Assembly: GCA_964439745.1 (NCBI GenBank) | Contig: CAYTQK010000012.1 | Span: 1 to 22,131, forward strand | DNA length: 22,131 nt | Reading direction: 5' to 3' | DNA from: CAYTQK01 sp964439745 | GTDB taxonomy: Bacteria; Desulfobacterota; Desulfobacteria; Desulfobacterales; Desulfosudaceae | In this document: positions 14,759-22,131 of the stretch, in pieces | Position numbering within the stretch: position 1 is the stretch's first letter | How the letters are laid out: every line of letters begins with the position of its first letter | Notes under the pieces: generated by a model | Databases searched by the model: none | The model's input: only the letters and a program-made list of their open reading frames with translations | Told to the model about the DNA's origin: nothing | Made by a program: the position numbers and the translations under genes

Positions 14759-16438
14759 TCATTGAATTTCAATATCCAAACGGAAGAAGGAAGGACCGGG
14801 ATCGGTCTCCTGGACGACCAGCAGGTAACAATGATTATCGTCGGCAAACGTCAGGGTCGCGTCTCTGGGAATGCCGTCAAACCGGTTTTCGCTGGCAATG
14901 CCGTCGATGACGACCAGGCTTTTGCCGTCCTGATAGGCCGTATAGGCAATATGGGTTCCGTCCGGCGAAAAATAGGGACGGCCCACTGTTTCAAACCGGG
15001 GATGTTCCTGGCCGTCCACCACCATGAAGGCCTCTTTTTCTTCAGTAAAAACCGGGTAGGCCAATCGTTTCCCATCCGGGCTGAAAAAGGGCTGCTTGGC
15101 AGTGAAGGTGAGGCCGTCTTCCCCACTTTCGTGAGGGATGCCGATGGCCGCATAGGGCTTTTGTTCTTCTCCGTTGACGACCATCACCATCTTGTCTTCC
15201 TTGGTTATGGCGGCATAGGCCAGTGTCTCTTTGTCCGGGGAAAAGACCGGTACCATCACGGCCTGGTACGTTTTTCCCGGCTGGTCATTGGTAACGATGC
15301 AAGCCTGCCCGTCTTCTTTTTTTCCGCCGTAGACCAGGTCGGATGAATAGGGAGAAAAGGAGAAGAAAAGAATTTTTTCAAAGGCCGGTCCCTTTTGGCC
15401 ATCGCTGATGATGTACCATTTGCCGCCAATCCAGGCGCCGTAGGCTACCCGGGAGGAGTCATGGCTGAAAATCAGGCGTCCCGGTCGGCCGATGGTCATG
15501 CCTTTTTTCCCGTCGATGACATAGCGGCATTTTTCTTCAGCATCAATGGTTATATAGGCAAAGCGTCTGCCATCCGGGGAAAAAACCGGGCTGATGGCGC
15601 CTTTACCCTCGTCAAGCTCTTTTTGATCCAGAACGATTATCATTTTGTTATTTTTTTTGGCTGTATAAGCGATGTGTTTTGCGTCCGGTGAGAACCGCAG
15701 GTTGCCGACCTGCTGGTATGGATCTCCTTTGCGGCCATCCTTGACTACCATCCAGCGGTCCTTTTCTTTGCAGATGGCTGCTATGTGTTTTGAATCCGGA
15801 GAGAACCGGATATCGCTGATCTTGTCATAGCCGTCTATTTTTTTATGATCCCTGACGAGAATATGGGAACCGTTCTCATTGATGCCGACATAGGCCACAT
15901 GCCGGGAATCCGGGCTGAAAATGATACCAATTTCAGGTGTTACGCCAACGGGAAAGTCAGGACCCTTCTTTTTGTCGATAATGACAAACTGCTCACCTTC
16001 TTCATTTTCCACCCGGTACGCAAAACGGGAGCCATCCGGAGCAAACGTAAACGTACCCACCTGGGCATACTTGCCTTGCGGTTTGCCGTCAATAACAGCA
16101 AACATTTTTTCGTCTTCCTGGGCGATAAAAGCCAGGCGGTTTTTCTGCGGAGAAAAAAACGGGGATTGCCGGGTCACTCCCTCATAGGTGGTTTCAGCGA
16201 CACCGTCGTACCATACCCGGAAATGCGGACCGATTCGGGAGATATAGGCCAGGTGGCGGGAATCCGGGCTGACCGTCACAGAGTTCTGAAACAACTCTTC
16301 GCCACTGATGCAATGGCCAAGCGGTATCATGGTTTCTGTAAATGGTTTGGTAGATTGAGAACTAAAGGCCAAGGAGAAATAAAAGAAAACGATGCTCACC
16401 GTAACCCAACAAACTGTTTTTACATAGGAATTAGGCAT
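14759..16438 (-). CDS. Exported PD40/TolB-like beta-propeller protein
   Basis: The 559-aa product is built almost entirely of PD40 (WD40-like, TolB-type) repeats. I count twelve motifs of the form FSPDxxxxAY, about 40-50 residues apart, including SPDSRHLAY, FAPDGSRFAY, FSPDSKHIAA, FSHDSSRVAY, FSPDGKRLAY and FSPDGTHIAY. Many repeats also contain a second phrase of type VVDG or VIDGK. Twelve repeats could form two six-bladed propellers. Residues 1-28 look like a signal peptide or signal anchor (KTVCWVTVSIVFFYFSLAFS), so it is probably periplasmic. The frame extends to 16486, but the ATG at 16438 has AAGGAAG 10 nt upstream. It is the last gene of the minus-strand envelope unit, 69 nt after the FadL-type gene. 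No enzymatic domain is seen; a protein-binding scaffold is the cautious reading. Confidence 0.85.
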   Translation of the reverse strand: MPNSYVKTVCWVTVSIVFFYFSLAFSSQSTKPFTETMIPLGHCISGEELFQNSVTVSPDSRHLAYISRIGPHFRVWYDGVAETTYEGVTRQSPFFSPQKNRLAFIAQEDEKMFAVIDGKPQGKYAQVGTFTFAPDGSRFAYRVENEEGEQFVIIDKKKGPDFPVGVTPEIGIIFSPDSRHVAYVGINENGSHILVRDHKKIDGYDKISDIRFSPDSKHIAAICKEKDRWMVVKDGRKGDPYQQVGNLRFSPDAKHIAYTAKKNNKMIIVLDQKELDEGKGAISPVFSPDGRRFAYITIDAEEKCRYVIDGKKGMTIGRPGRLIFSHDSSRVAYGAWIGGKWYIISDGQKGPAFEKILFFSFSPYSSDLVYGGKKEDGQACIVTNDQPGKTYQAVMVPVFSPDKETLAYAAITKEDKMVMVVNGEEQKPYAAIGIPHESGEDGLTFTAKQPFFSPDGKRLAYPVFTEEKEAFMVVDGQEHPRFETVGRPYFSPDGTHIAYTAYQDGKSLVVIDGIASENRFDGIPRDATLTFADDNHCYLLVVQETDPGPSFFRLDIEIQ

Positions 16439-16507
16439 AATGATTTTACTTCCTTGCTGCTTAATCGCGGAGAAGGGGTTGTGCACTTTGAATGACCAGA
16501 GTTTTAA

Positions 16508-18316
16508 TCAGTTTTCCGTTCCGGTCAGCTGAAACTCGGTCTGGTCTTCGGATTTTCCGAGAAACGGGGTTTCTTCTTTGATCTTGATCCAGGAATCTTC
16601 GAGGATGTGGCCGATACGATAGAGGTATTTGAACGGCATGCTGAAATTGGCCGCCAGGATAGTGGCCTCCATTTTGCCGGAGACATCAAGCCCGCCGTAA
16701 GGATTGTAAACCGCTTCCGTAAAATCGGTCGAGTTCAGATTTTTGCTGGTATTGCTTGGCACTTCCCAGGTGTCCGAGGTTAGAAATCCGGCGGCCAGAT
16801 CGATTTTCAGCCCGTCTTTCAAATGGATGCCCATGCCCGCACCGTAATAATCCAGGTCTGGAATGGGCGCCATCAAATCGAAATAATCCCAGTTCACCGA
16901 GGTCTTGCGGTCTTCATAGCCGCAGCGCAGAAAAAGCCAGTCAAAGGTCTGCAATTCCACGCCGAAGCTGAAATGGGTTTCATCCTGCATGGCCCGGGTA
17001 ATCGTCAGGTCGCGGTCTCCGTCCATGTGTCCCATGAACTTGGAGATCATCAGGGGCTGAATATCCTGGTCAAAGGTGATTGTCCAATCTTTTGCTTCGG
17101 AATAATCGATCCAGTGTACGTCACACATAAGCCGCAGCCGTTTGATCGGACGCAGCATGATACCGGCCTGGACGCGCTGGGGGCTGTCCATGCCTTCCAT
17201 GTAAACGCTGCCTTCCTGATAAGGTACAGACTTATATGGCAGATCCAGGATACCAGAGACGGCCAGCAACAGGGGAGAACTGCCCATCCAGGATACCATC
17301 CGCTGGAAATCTTCTCCATAGGAAAATTTGTAGTAACCCTGCTGCTCCATCTTGACCTCGCTCTGGTAGCAGAGGCCAAAGGCGAACCAGTTGTACGGCT
17401 CCCAGAGCAGACCGACGTTGTAACTGGGACAGTAATCGTCCCGGGCCTTGATATCCAGGTTGGCGATATCATCATACGGGCCGATACCGCCGCCGAACCA
17501 GGGGGCGGGCAATGTTAGCTGAGAAATGATGGGGATGTTCAGCCCCTGGGTTGATTCGCCCAGGATTTTGGTCAGGGCGACCATGTCATTGGGCAGCCGC
17601 ATGTCCGTGTCCAGCTGGGTGGCGGCCTGGCCCATGCCGATGGTCAGGCCGACGGAAAGGGTATCGGTCAGCTGATAGCTGACAGACGGGGCGGCGTAGA
17701 CGATATGCTGCATGGAAAGCGCCCGGCCGTTATAACGGGCGGGATCGTCATCGCTGCGGTAAAAACCGCCCAGGGCCGGCGCGTAAACACCGAATCCAAA
17801 GGTCCAGCGGGAATCGGGCTTGCGATAGGACATGGCAAAGGGGAAGGGCGCCGCGGCCAGAGAAAAGCCAAAGGGAGTCGGCATGCTGATCGATTTCATA
17901 TCCGCGTCCCCCATCAGGGGAATATACATGTGAACCCCTTCGGTGTCACCGGACTGGCCGGCCACCGGATCGGCTTCAATGGAAAAATCATAGCCATCCC
18001 CGGCTACACCGCCGAGCCAGCCGGGAAAATCTTCATTGGCTTCAAACTTGGAAGACAAGGTGAATTCGGCGGTGATGAATCCCTGACTTAGATATTTGCC
18101 GTCATGAACATTGGACAGACCGGCCGGATTGTAATGGATTGACATCTGATCCGGCGGATAAGCGGTACAGGAGTTGGCCAGGGAGATGGATTTGGCACAG
18201 ATGGCCAGGTTTTCAAAAAAGGCCGCGTGACTGAACCGGGCATCAACCAGCAGCATTACTATGATACTCGCCATAAAGACCGAAATATATCGTTTCACAT
18301 GCCCCTGTAGTTGCAT
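16508..18316 (-). CDS. FadL/OmpP1/TodX-type outer-membrane transport protein
   Basis: The 602-aa product begins with a signal peptide (core VFMASIIVMLLV, cleavage after FSHA) and then a FadL-like N-terminus: AKSISLANSCTAY followed by the hallmark IHYNPAGLS. Alternating beta-strands follow, including WFAFGLCYQSEVK, RVQAGIMLRPIKRL and TFDWLFLRCGYEDRK, which match the family's typical strands. FadL-type barrels carry hydrophobic molecules such as fatty acids or aromatics across the outer membrane. This one is about 150 residues longer than ordinary FadL, partly from extra loops. The frame opens further upstream, but the ATG at 18316 has AGGAG 9 nt before it and starts the signal peptide. It begins 22 nt after the coiled-coil/barrel gene, so the two are cotranscribed. 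The C-terminus does not end in Phe. The substrate cannot be told from sequence. Confidence 0.85.
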   Translation of the reverse strand: MQLQGHVKRYISVFMASIIVMLLVDARFSHAAFFENLAICAKSISLANSCTAYPPDQMSIHYNPAGLSNVHDGKYLSQGFITAEFTLSSKFEANEDFPGWLGGVAGDGYDFSIEADPVAGQSGDTEGVHMYIPLMGDADMKSISMPTPFGFSLAAAPFPFAMSYRKPDSRWTFGFGVYAPALGGFYRSDDDPARYNGRALSMQHIVYAAPSVSYQLTDTLSVGLTIGMGQAATQLDTDMRLPNDMVALTKILGESTQGLNIPIISQLTLPAPWFGGGIGPYDDIANLDIKARDDYCPSYNVGLLWEPYNWFAFGLCYQSEVKMEQQGYYKFSYGEDFQRMVSWMGSSPLLLAVSGILDLPYKSVPYQEGSVYMEGMDSPQRVQAGIMLRPIKRLRLMCDVHWIDYSEAKDWTITFDQDIQPLMISKFMGHMDGDRDLTITRAMQDETHFSFGVELQTFDWLFLRCGYEDRKTSVNWDYFDLMAPIPDLDYYGAGMGIHLKDGLKIDLAAGFLTSDTWEVPSNTSKNLNSTDFTEAVYNPYGGLDVSGKMEATILAANFSMPFKYLYRIGHILEDSWIKIKEETPFLGKSEDQTEFQLTGTEN

Positions 18317-18338
18317 GAATGAGCGCTCCTGTCGGGTC

Positions 18339-20168
18339 TTACAAATCGTAATCAAACGGGATCCGGAAGCCAAAGGAAAAGTCGGAAGCATCATTGGTCA
18401 GGCCGATACCCACATTCACACTAATGGTGCGTTCGGGGCTGATGCGCCAGCCGGTTCCCACGTTGAGGCTGGCTGTCAGGTCGGTTCCAGTAGACTGGGT
18501 GGCCCCGTTTTCGTATTCATAGGTCGTTCCAAAAGCATAAGAGGCGCTGAGGGAAGCGTTGACCGTCGCCTTGTAGGACATGGCATAACCAATTCCCAGG
18601 CTGGTCCCGATCCCATCGGACGGTTCTACTTTTGTCAGTGCATTGCCGGTGGAACTTCCATGATAGGACAGGTTATCTTCTTCCAACTGATAGGAGTAGG
18701 TGAGCCCACCGAAGAGGACGACCGGGTCGACGGTTTTGTTGCCGTTACAGCCAATGCTGAGGGCATATACTCCGGATCCGGTTGCCAAATCAACATCCGG
18801 GTTGATTTCATAGGGGCTGCGACCGGTGGGTACAGAAATACTGGAAGAGAGGATAAAAGGGGGGATATCTCCGCCCATTTTAAATGGCTGCCAGCTGACA
18901 CTAAGAGAAACATCTCCGAGGTCGGTGACATCTTTGGAACCGCTGGTACCAAGGTCATGATATTTGTATTTAAACGGGATCTTGGTGTCAATTGAAAGGT
19001 TGTCATACCATGCGTAACGGGCGGAGACGGTGTTGGTCAGGCTGTGGTTGGCCGTGTGCCTGATGCGCAGATCTTCCCAGTCTGCTTCATCAAAGGTATT
19101 GTGGGAATAGCTGAAGCTGTAATCGAAACTGAGAGTGCCTGCCCGGGCCATGGTATATTCCCGGCCGGCAGCAGACAGGATCTCCTCTTCTTCCTTGCGT
19201 TCTTCAGCCTCGGTCATTTTCAGTTTTTTCCGGGCTTCCGATTCGATTCGCAGCCTTTCCACTTCGTCTTCCAAGGCCTGGAGCTGCATGTACAGGGTCT
19301 TCAGGTCGCCCTCGGGGTATTTTTTATCCAGGTCTATGCGCACGGTGCCGCCGGCTTGCCGGGCATCCTCCTTCATGATATCTTCTTTTTTGACACTCTG
19401 CAGGCTGTTGATATAGGTGACAAAGGCTTCTTTGTGTTCTTTCCCCTTGTAATGGGTGACATCGGCATAGGCTTGCTGAATGGTTTCATAATCACCCAGC
19501 CGGACGGCAAAGAGGGCGGTACCGTCTTCATCACGGGTACGGAAGATATACGGATCATAACCCTTTTCCCGGACCTTTTCCAGCATGGCCAGGGCATTCT
19601 GCTTATCTTTAAAAAGACCGATCTGGATGGAGTAGGGAGCGCGGCCAATTTCGGTGAGGTTGCCGCGTCCTTCGATATTATTTAATTCTTCACTGGAGAA
19701 TTTGGATTTATCCACTACAAATTTCACCCCCTGGGCGGTAACCTGTCCGAGGTCTTGAATGGTCAGTCGTATCTGTTCATCGGTGAGGTTGCCGCGACCA
19801 CTGATTTTATCAATCTCATCCGGCGAAAGCTTGCTGATAAATCCCTGGCCGACCGTGTTTTCCAGTTGTTTGTAGTTCAGGTCTGTTCCGAAACCCCGTC
19901 CGGAAGTGAGTTCCAGTTCTGTTGGCGAGATCCGTTTGAATCCGGCCCCGGTTTCCTTGTCCAGTTCGTCAGTCGTTAAATCTTTCTGGAAGCCCGCATC
20001 TGTCTCCTGCTCCAACTGATCAGTATTCAAGGAATCGGCCCCTGAGGCGTCTTTCGCCGCGTTTTTTAAAGAGGAATCGGGGCTCTGGGCCTCCTGAGCA
20101 ATCCCGGTGGTGATCGTAAAGAGAAGCAGGCAGACAGATATAAAAAGTACCATTATGTTTGACTTCAA
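18339..20168 (-). CDS. Outer-membrane barrel with leader-like repeats, SPOR domain and coiled coil (FapF-like architecture)
   Basis: The 609-aa product has, in order: a signal peptide (1-24); seven 14-residue repeats at about 47-60, 64-77, 80-93, 97-110, 114-127, 135-148 and 157-170 with pattern L-S/T-x-x-E-L-x-x-x-x-G-x-G-F; a SPOR-like domain (about 178-256, from YSIQIGLFKDK to the end of the GDYETIQQAYADV part); a charged coiled coil (about 287-332); and a C-terminal segment of alternating amphipathic strands (about 344-609) that should be a roughly 12-stranded barrel. Coiled coil plus barrel resembles FapF, the Pseudomonas functional-amyloid channel. The upstream neighbour is a C39-like peptidase, as FapD is. 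The TTG at 20168 is chosen because GGGAGG lies 7 nt before it; an upstream TTG at 20186 has no such site. Homology to FapF is by architecture only. Confidence 0.78.
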   Translation of the reverse strand: MKSNIMVLFISVCLLLFTITTGIAQEAQSPDSSLKNAAKDASGADSLNTDQLEQETDAGFQKDLTTDELDKETGAGFKRISPTELELTSGRGFGTDLNYKQLENTVGQGFISKLSPDEIDKISGRGNLTDEQIRLTIQDLGQVTAQGVKFVVDKSKFSSEELNNIEGRGNLTEIGRAPYSIQIGLFKDKQNALAMLEKVREKGYDPYIFRTRDEDGTALFAVRLGDYETIQQAYADVTHYKGKEHKEAFVTYINSLQSVKKEDIMKEDARQAGGTVRIDLDKKYPEGDLKTLYMQLQALEDEVERLRIESEARKKLKMTEAEERKEEEEILSAAGREYTMARAGTLSFDYSFSYSHNTFDEADWEDLRIRHTANHSLTNTVSARYAWYDNLSIDTKIPFKYKYHDLGTSGSKDVTDLGDVSLSVSWQPFKMGGDIPPFILSSSISVPTGRSPYEINPDVDLATGSGVYALSIGCNGNKTVDPVVLFGGLTYSYQLEEDNLSYHGSSTGNALTKVEPSDGIGTSLGIGYAMSYKATVNASLSASYAFGTTYEYENGATQSTGTDLTASLNVGTGWRISPERTISVNVGIGLTNDASDFSFGFRIPFDYDL

Positions 20169-20196
20169 TTTCTTGCCTCCCGACAATGGTTGAACG

Positions 20197-20982
20197 TTAT
20201 CTTTTATAGAATTGTCTTGTTTCCGGATAGACCTCTGGTTGAATTCTTTCCTGTGTTCTGAGGGTTTTGTCCCGGATCAGGATATCCAGCATGCGGTCTT
20301 CATCAAAAAACCGAAGATCCTCATTTTTGATTTCCAGGAGGGAAAGCTGTTCTTCCCCGGTATGATAAACAACAAAAATTACATTCTTCTGCCACATTTT
20401 TTCAAATTCAGAAATCGTATAACTGGTGTTGCCGCGGAAAGGGTCGGCAATGAAAACATGGCCGCGGTGAATATCCTTAAAGACAGTAAAATGGCGGTAC
20501 CCATAAAGTTCCATGGGAAGGATACAGGGCATGTCCAGGGTTTCCAGATCCTTGATTTCCGCATTATATCCGACACCCGTGTATCCCAGGGCGCTGACAA
20601 ATTTTTTCATGTCCAGCAGGGAAAACGCCCGCCGTTCCATAATTTTTGTTTTGTCTCCGTATTGAAGCATGCCGTGGATAACCTGGGTTTCTGAAAAATC
20701 TTCAGCCAGCTGGTATTTCAAGAGTGTCGCCAGGGCGGCGGAACCGCAACTGTAGTCGTATTGCTGCTTTACGATACGGGAATATTCAATTTCCGAGGCG
20801 GGCGTGACGTTGAGACGGTGTTCTACCGGAATGATGGCATAGGGAACAGGGTAGTCGGTATTGGTGGTTATGCCGTCATCAAGAGGGGCCATGAAACGCA
20901 TTTCCGTTTCCGGAATTTCCTGGAGCGGATGGAATCCCGAAATAAGCGCCACGCTGATCAGAAACGCTGCCAGTACATGCAC
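20197..20982 (-). CDS. C39-family-like cysteine peptidase, exported or membrane-anchored
   Basis: The 261-aa product carries a peptidase C39-like papain-fold domain. Gln74 and Cys79 are in QYDYSCGSAALATLL, His164 in YGYRHFTVF, and Asp180 in FIADP, giving the full Gln-Cys-His-Asp set. C39 peptidases classically cut after double-glycine leaders, either fused to ABC transporters or stand-alone as in FapD. No ABC or transporter domain is present here. The N-terminus (VLAAFLISVALISGF) is a hydrophobic signal or anchor lacking a basic n-region. The frame is open to 21099, but the GTG at 20982-20980 has AAGGGGG 8 nt upstream and is preferred. The next gene begins 28 nt downstream. The protein may equally be a non-proteolytic C39-like partner. 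The C-terminal 60 residues are charged and helical. Confidence 0.82.
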   Translation of the reverse strand: MHVLAAFLISVALISGFHPLQEIPETEMRFMAPLDDGITTNTDYPVPYAIIPVEHRLNVTPASEIEYSRIVKQQYDYSCGSAALATLLKYQLAEDFSETQVIHGMLQYGDKTKIMERRAFSLLDMKKFVSALGYTGVGYNAEIKDLETLDMPCILPMELYGYRHFTVFKDIHRGHVFIADPFRGNTSYTISEFEKMWQKNVIFVVYHTGEEQLSLLEIKNEDLRFFDEDRMLDILIRDKTLRTQERIQPEVYPETRQFYKR

Positions 20983-21310
20983 TGTTATGACCCCCCTTCT
21001 CGATGCAGAACCACAAATATCAACTATTAAACAATGTTCACCAAAGTTGATATCATACGAAAAGAGGGTTGTAAAGTGAAAAAAGGAATCGGAAAGCAAA
21101 AAAATATTTTTTTTTTTAGCCTCCCGGCAATTTCAAATGAGTGGACGTGCTGTTTTAATCTACATGATTATTGGAGATTGGCTGAAGATTCCGTCCTGAT
21201 TGATGACTTCATTATTCAAATGATATTCGGTCAATCGCGGTTAAGGTAAATGACGGCTGAGGTTGAAGTGAGAAATAGAAGGACTTTAAAAAACTGGTTA
21301 CTGTAAATTT
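20983..21310. other. AT-rich gene-free region upstream of the C39 operon
   Basis: No supportable gene is present. The region holds the candidate promoter at 21052-21080 and a perfect A/T palindrome, AAAAAAATATTTTTTT (21098-21113), lying upstream of the -35 where an UP-like element could act. A 71-codon plus-strand frame (21034-21249) has no ribosome-binding site that I can see and odd composition, so I do not call it. Confidence 0.5.
21052..21080 (-). promoter_or_regulatory. Candidate promoter of the C39/barrel/FadL/PD40 unit
   Basis: On the minus strand TTCACT (-35, 21080-21075, 4 of 6 to consensus) and TATGAT (-10, 21057-21052, 5 of 6) are separated by exactly 17 nt. Transcription would start about 60 nt before the GTG. 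A long A/T tract lies just upstream. Confidence 0.5.
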
Positions 21311-21442
21311 GATGGCCTCGTAAAAAGTCTTTTTTACAGGCAGTGTTAAGTTTTAAGTGATTAAGTATTTAAGTAAAATCAAAAACTTATATTTTTATTA
21401 TTGGACGGGCATAACATTTTTTAAACTTTTTACGAAGCCGTC
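21311..21442. repeat. 132-bp MITE-like element, copy 2
   Basis: The ends are GATGGCCTCGTAAAAAGTC (21311-21329) and AACTTTTTACGAAGCCGTC (21424-21442), pairing at 16 of 19 positions. Both sides are flanked by AAATTT (21305-21310 and 21443-21448). AAATTT is palindromic, so it either extends the inverted repeat or is a 6-bp target duplication. The interior is AT-rich and lacks the GC hairpins of the copy at 4641-4772, but shares AGTAAAATCAAAAA at the same offset. It lies 17 nt past the stop of the partial gene, between that gene and the C39 operon. Confidence 0.78.
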
Positions 21443-21459
21443 AAATTTGGAGCAGCAAA

Positions 21460-22131
21460 TTAATCCTGATTGGGGTAGAGGTAGATGGGAACGCAGCCGT
21501 TCATGTGAATATCCAGGTCCTTGATATCCAGATATCCCAGTTCCTTATAACGGTTCATATCCGGATAATGAGCCTGTCCGGCCAGCGCCAGTCTCTGGGG
21601 ATAGGGCTCTCCAGCCGGGGCCAGACCAATGGACAATCCCAGCTGCGGGCAGTGAACCCGGATATCGGCTGAAAGCCGGTTGACAATATAAGATGTGTTG
21701 GCGGGAACGATGGGTACCTTAGTGCCGGAGCTGGTGGTAATGGTCAGCGGGCTGGCACCGGTGGTGCCGTTTTCCATGAATACCGCTCCGTACCGGGTAC
21801 GCTGGATTTGATAGGAGTTTTCCGGACCAATGCCGCTGTGAGAATAGGAGTAGGCCCGGTACGGCAGACCAAAGGTGCCGTCAACTTTTTTGATGTAACT
21901 GGTTTGATTTTTTTCGTACCCGGAGCAGGGATTGTCGTCGAAGGTCAGTTCAAAACGGACTTTTTCTGCGATCACGGTGCCGTCAAATTCATGAACCAGA
22001 TAGGGACCGACCTGCCTGTCCGTGGTCACAATAACTTCCTCCACCTTGGGTGCGGTGCCGTCATCCAGCAGGATGGCATCGGCATCGGGATCGGTTTTGA
22101 TAATTGTCGTGCCGGTCGGTGTGATGCCGGT
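21460..22131 (-). CDS. Unidentified protein, 5' end outside the window
   Basis: The minus-strand frame is open from the window edge (22131) to a TAA at 21460, giving 223 residues of the C-terminal part. The GTG at 22044 is internal: 29 further in-frame codons upstream, including TDPDADAILLDD, read to the edge without a stop. I do not recognise the family. It is rich in Thr, Ser, Gly and Tyr and looks like a secreted, beta-rich protein (AVFMENGTTGASPLTITTSSG, SADIRVHCPQLGLSIGLAPAG), with three cysteines and a closing segment YLDIKDLDIHMNGCVPIYLYP. No membrane segment is seen in the visible part. It is upstream of, and on the same strand as, the C39 unit, separated by the 132-bp repeat and a promoter, so it need not be cotranscribed. 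Confidence 0.65.
   Translation of the reverse strand, partial: TGITPTGTTIIKTDPDADAILLDDGTAPKVEEVIVTTDRQVGPYLVHEFDGTVIAEKVRFELTFDDNPCSGYEKNQTSYIKKVDGTFGLPYRAYSYSHSGIGPENSYQIQRTRYGAVFMENGTTGASPLTITTSSGTKVPIVPANTSYIVNRLSADIRVHCPQLGLSIGLAPAGEPYPQRLALAGQAHYPDMNRYKELGYLDIKDLDIHMNGCVPIYLYPNQD

Noticed and set aside
21034..21249. 71-codon plus-strand frame, possibly a transposase remnant (LAEDSVLIDDFIIQ)
   Set aside because: No ribosome-binding site seen, it overlaps the candidate promoter region of the C39 unit, and I cannot match it to a family from memory.

Overview
The window reads as chromosome of a Gram-negative anaerobe, most likely a Desulfobacterota (former Deltaproteobacteria) lineage. Seen directly: LPS genes (HldE, LptE), outer-membrane beta-barrels, two radical SAM enzymes, a short ThiC, and a Thi4 with His where the self-sacrificing eukaryotic enzyme has Cys (the sulfide-dependent, anaerobe-type form). 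The phylum assignment is inference from this gene set; no rRNA is present. By eye, base composition is GC-rich from 1 to about 14,600 and visibly less so to the right.

Layout. (1) 1-4,627, plus strand: hldE, leuS, lptE, an envelope/housekeeping run. (2) 4,641-4,772: a 132-bp element with imperfect terminal inverted repeats. A second 132-bp copy sits at 21,311-21,442. (3) rpsT on the minus strand with its own promoter and terminator, divergent from an orphan B12-binding radical SAM gene (5,394-6,941). (4) 12,118-6,965, minus strand: a compact four-gene unit encoding a Memo-AMMECR1 fusion with a signal peptide, a polytopic membrane protein with a spermidine-synthase-like domain, a Tat-signal radical SAM enzyme (AmmeMemoRadiSam type), and a Mth938-like protein. 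(5) 12,213-14,612, plus strand: a strong sigma70-type promoter, tRNA-Lys(CTT), a TPP riboswitch with intrinsic terminator, thiC and thi4. (6) 20,982-14,759, minus strand: a four-gene envelope unit made of a C39-like peptidase, a barrel protein whose N-terminus carries seven leader-like repeats plus a SPOR domain and coiled coil, a FadL-type barrel, and a 12-repeat PD40 propeller. (7) 21,460-22,131, minus strand: the 3' part of an unidentified gene that runs off the window.

How the genes work together. The thiamine block makes the pyrimidine (ThiC) and thiazole (Thi4) halves of thiamine under TPP control. The AmmeMemoRadiSam block appears to have been moved to the membrane and periplasm, which is unusual for radical SAM chemistry. 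The right-hand block resembles part of a Fap-like functional-amyloid export system (C39 peptidase plus coiled-coil/barrel channel). The channel itself carries tandem motifs that look like double-glycine leader sequences, the usual C39 recognition element. The last two blocks are the best candidates for undescribed biology.
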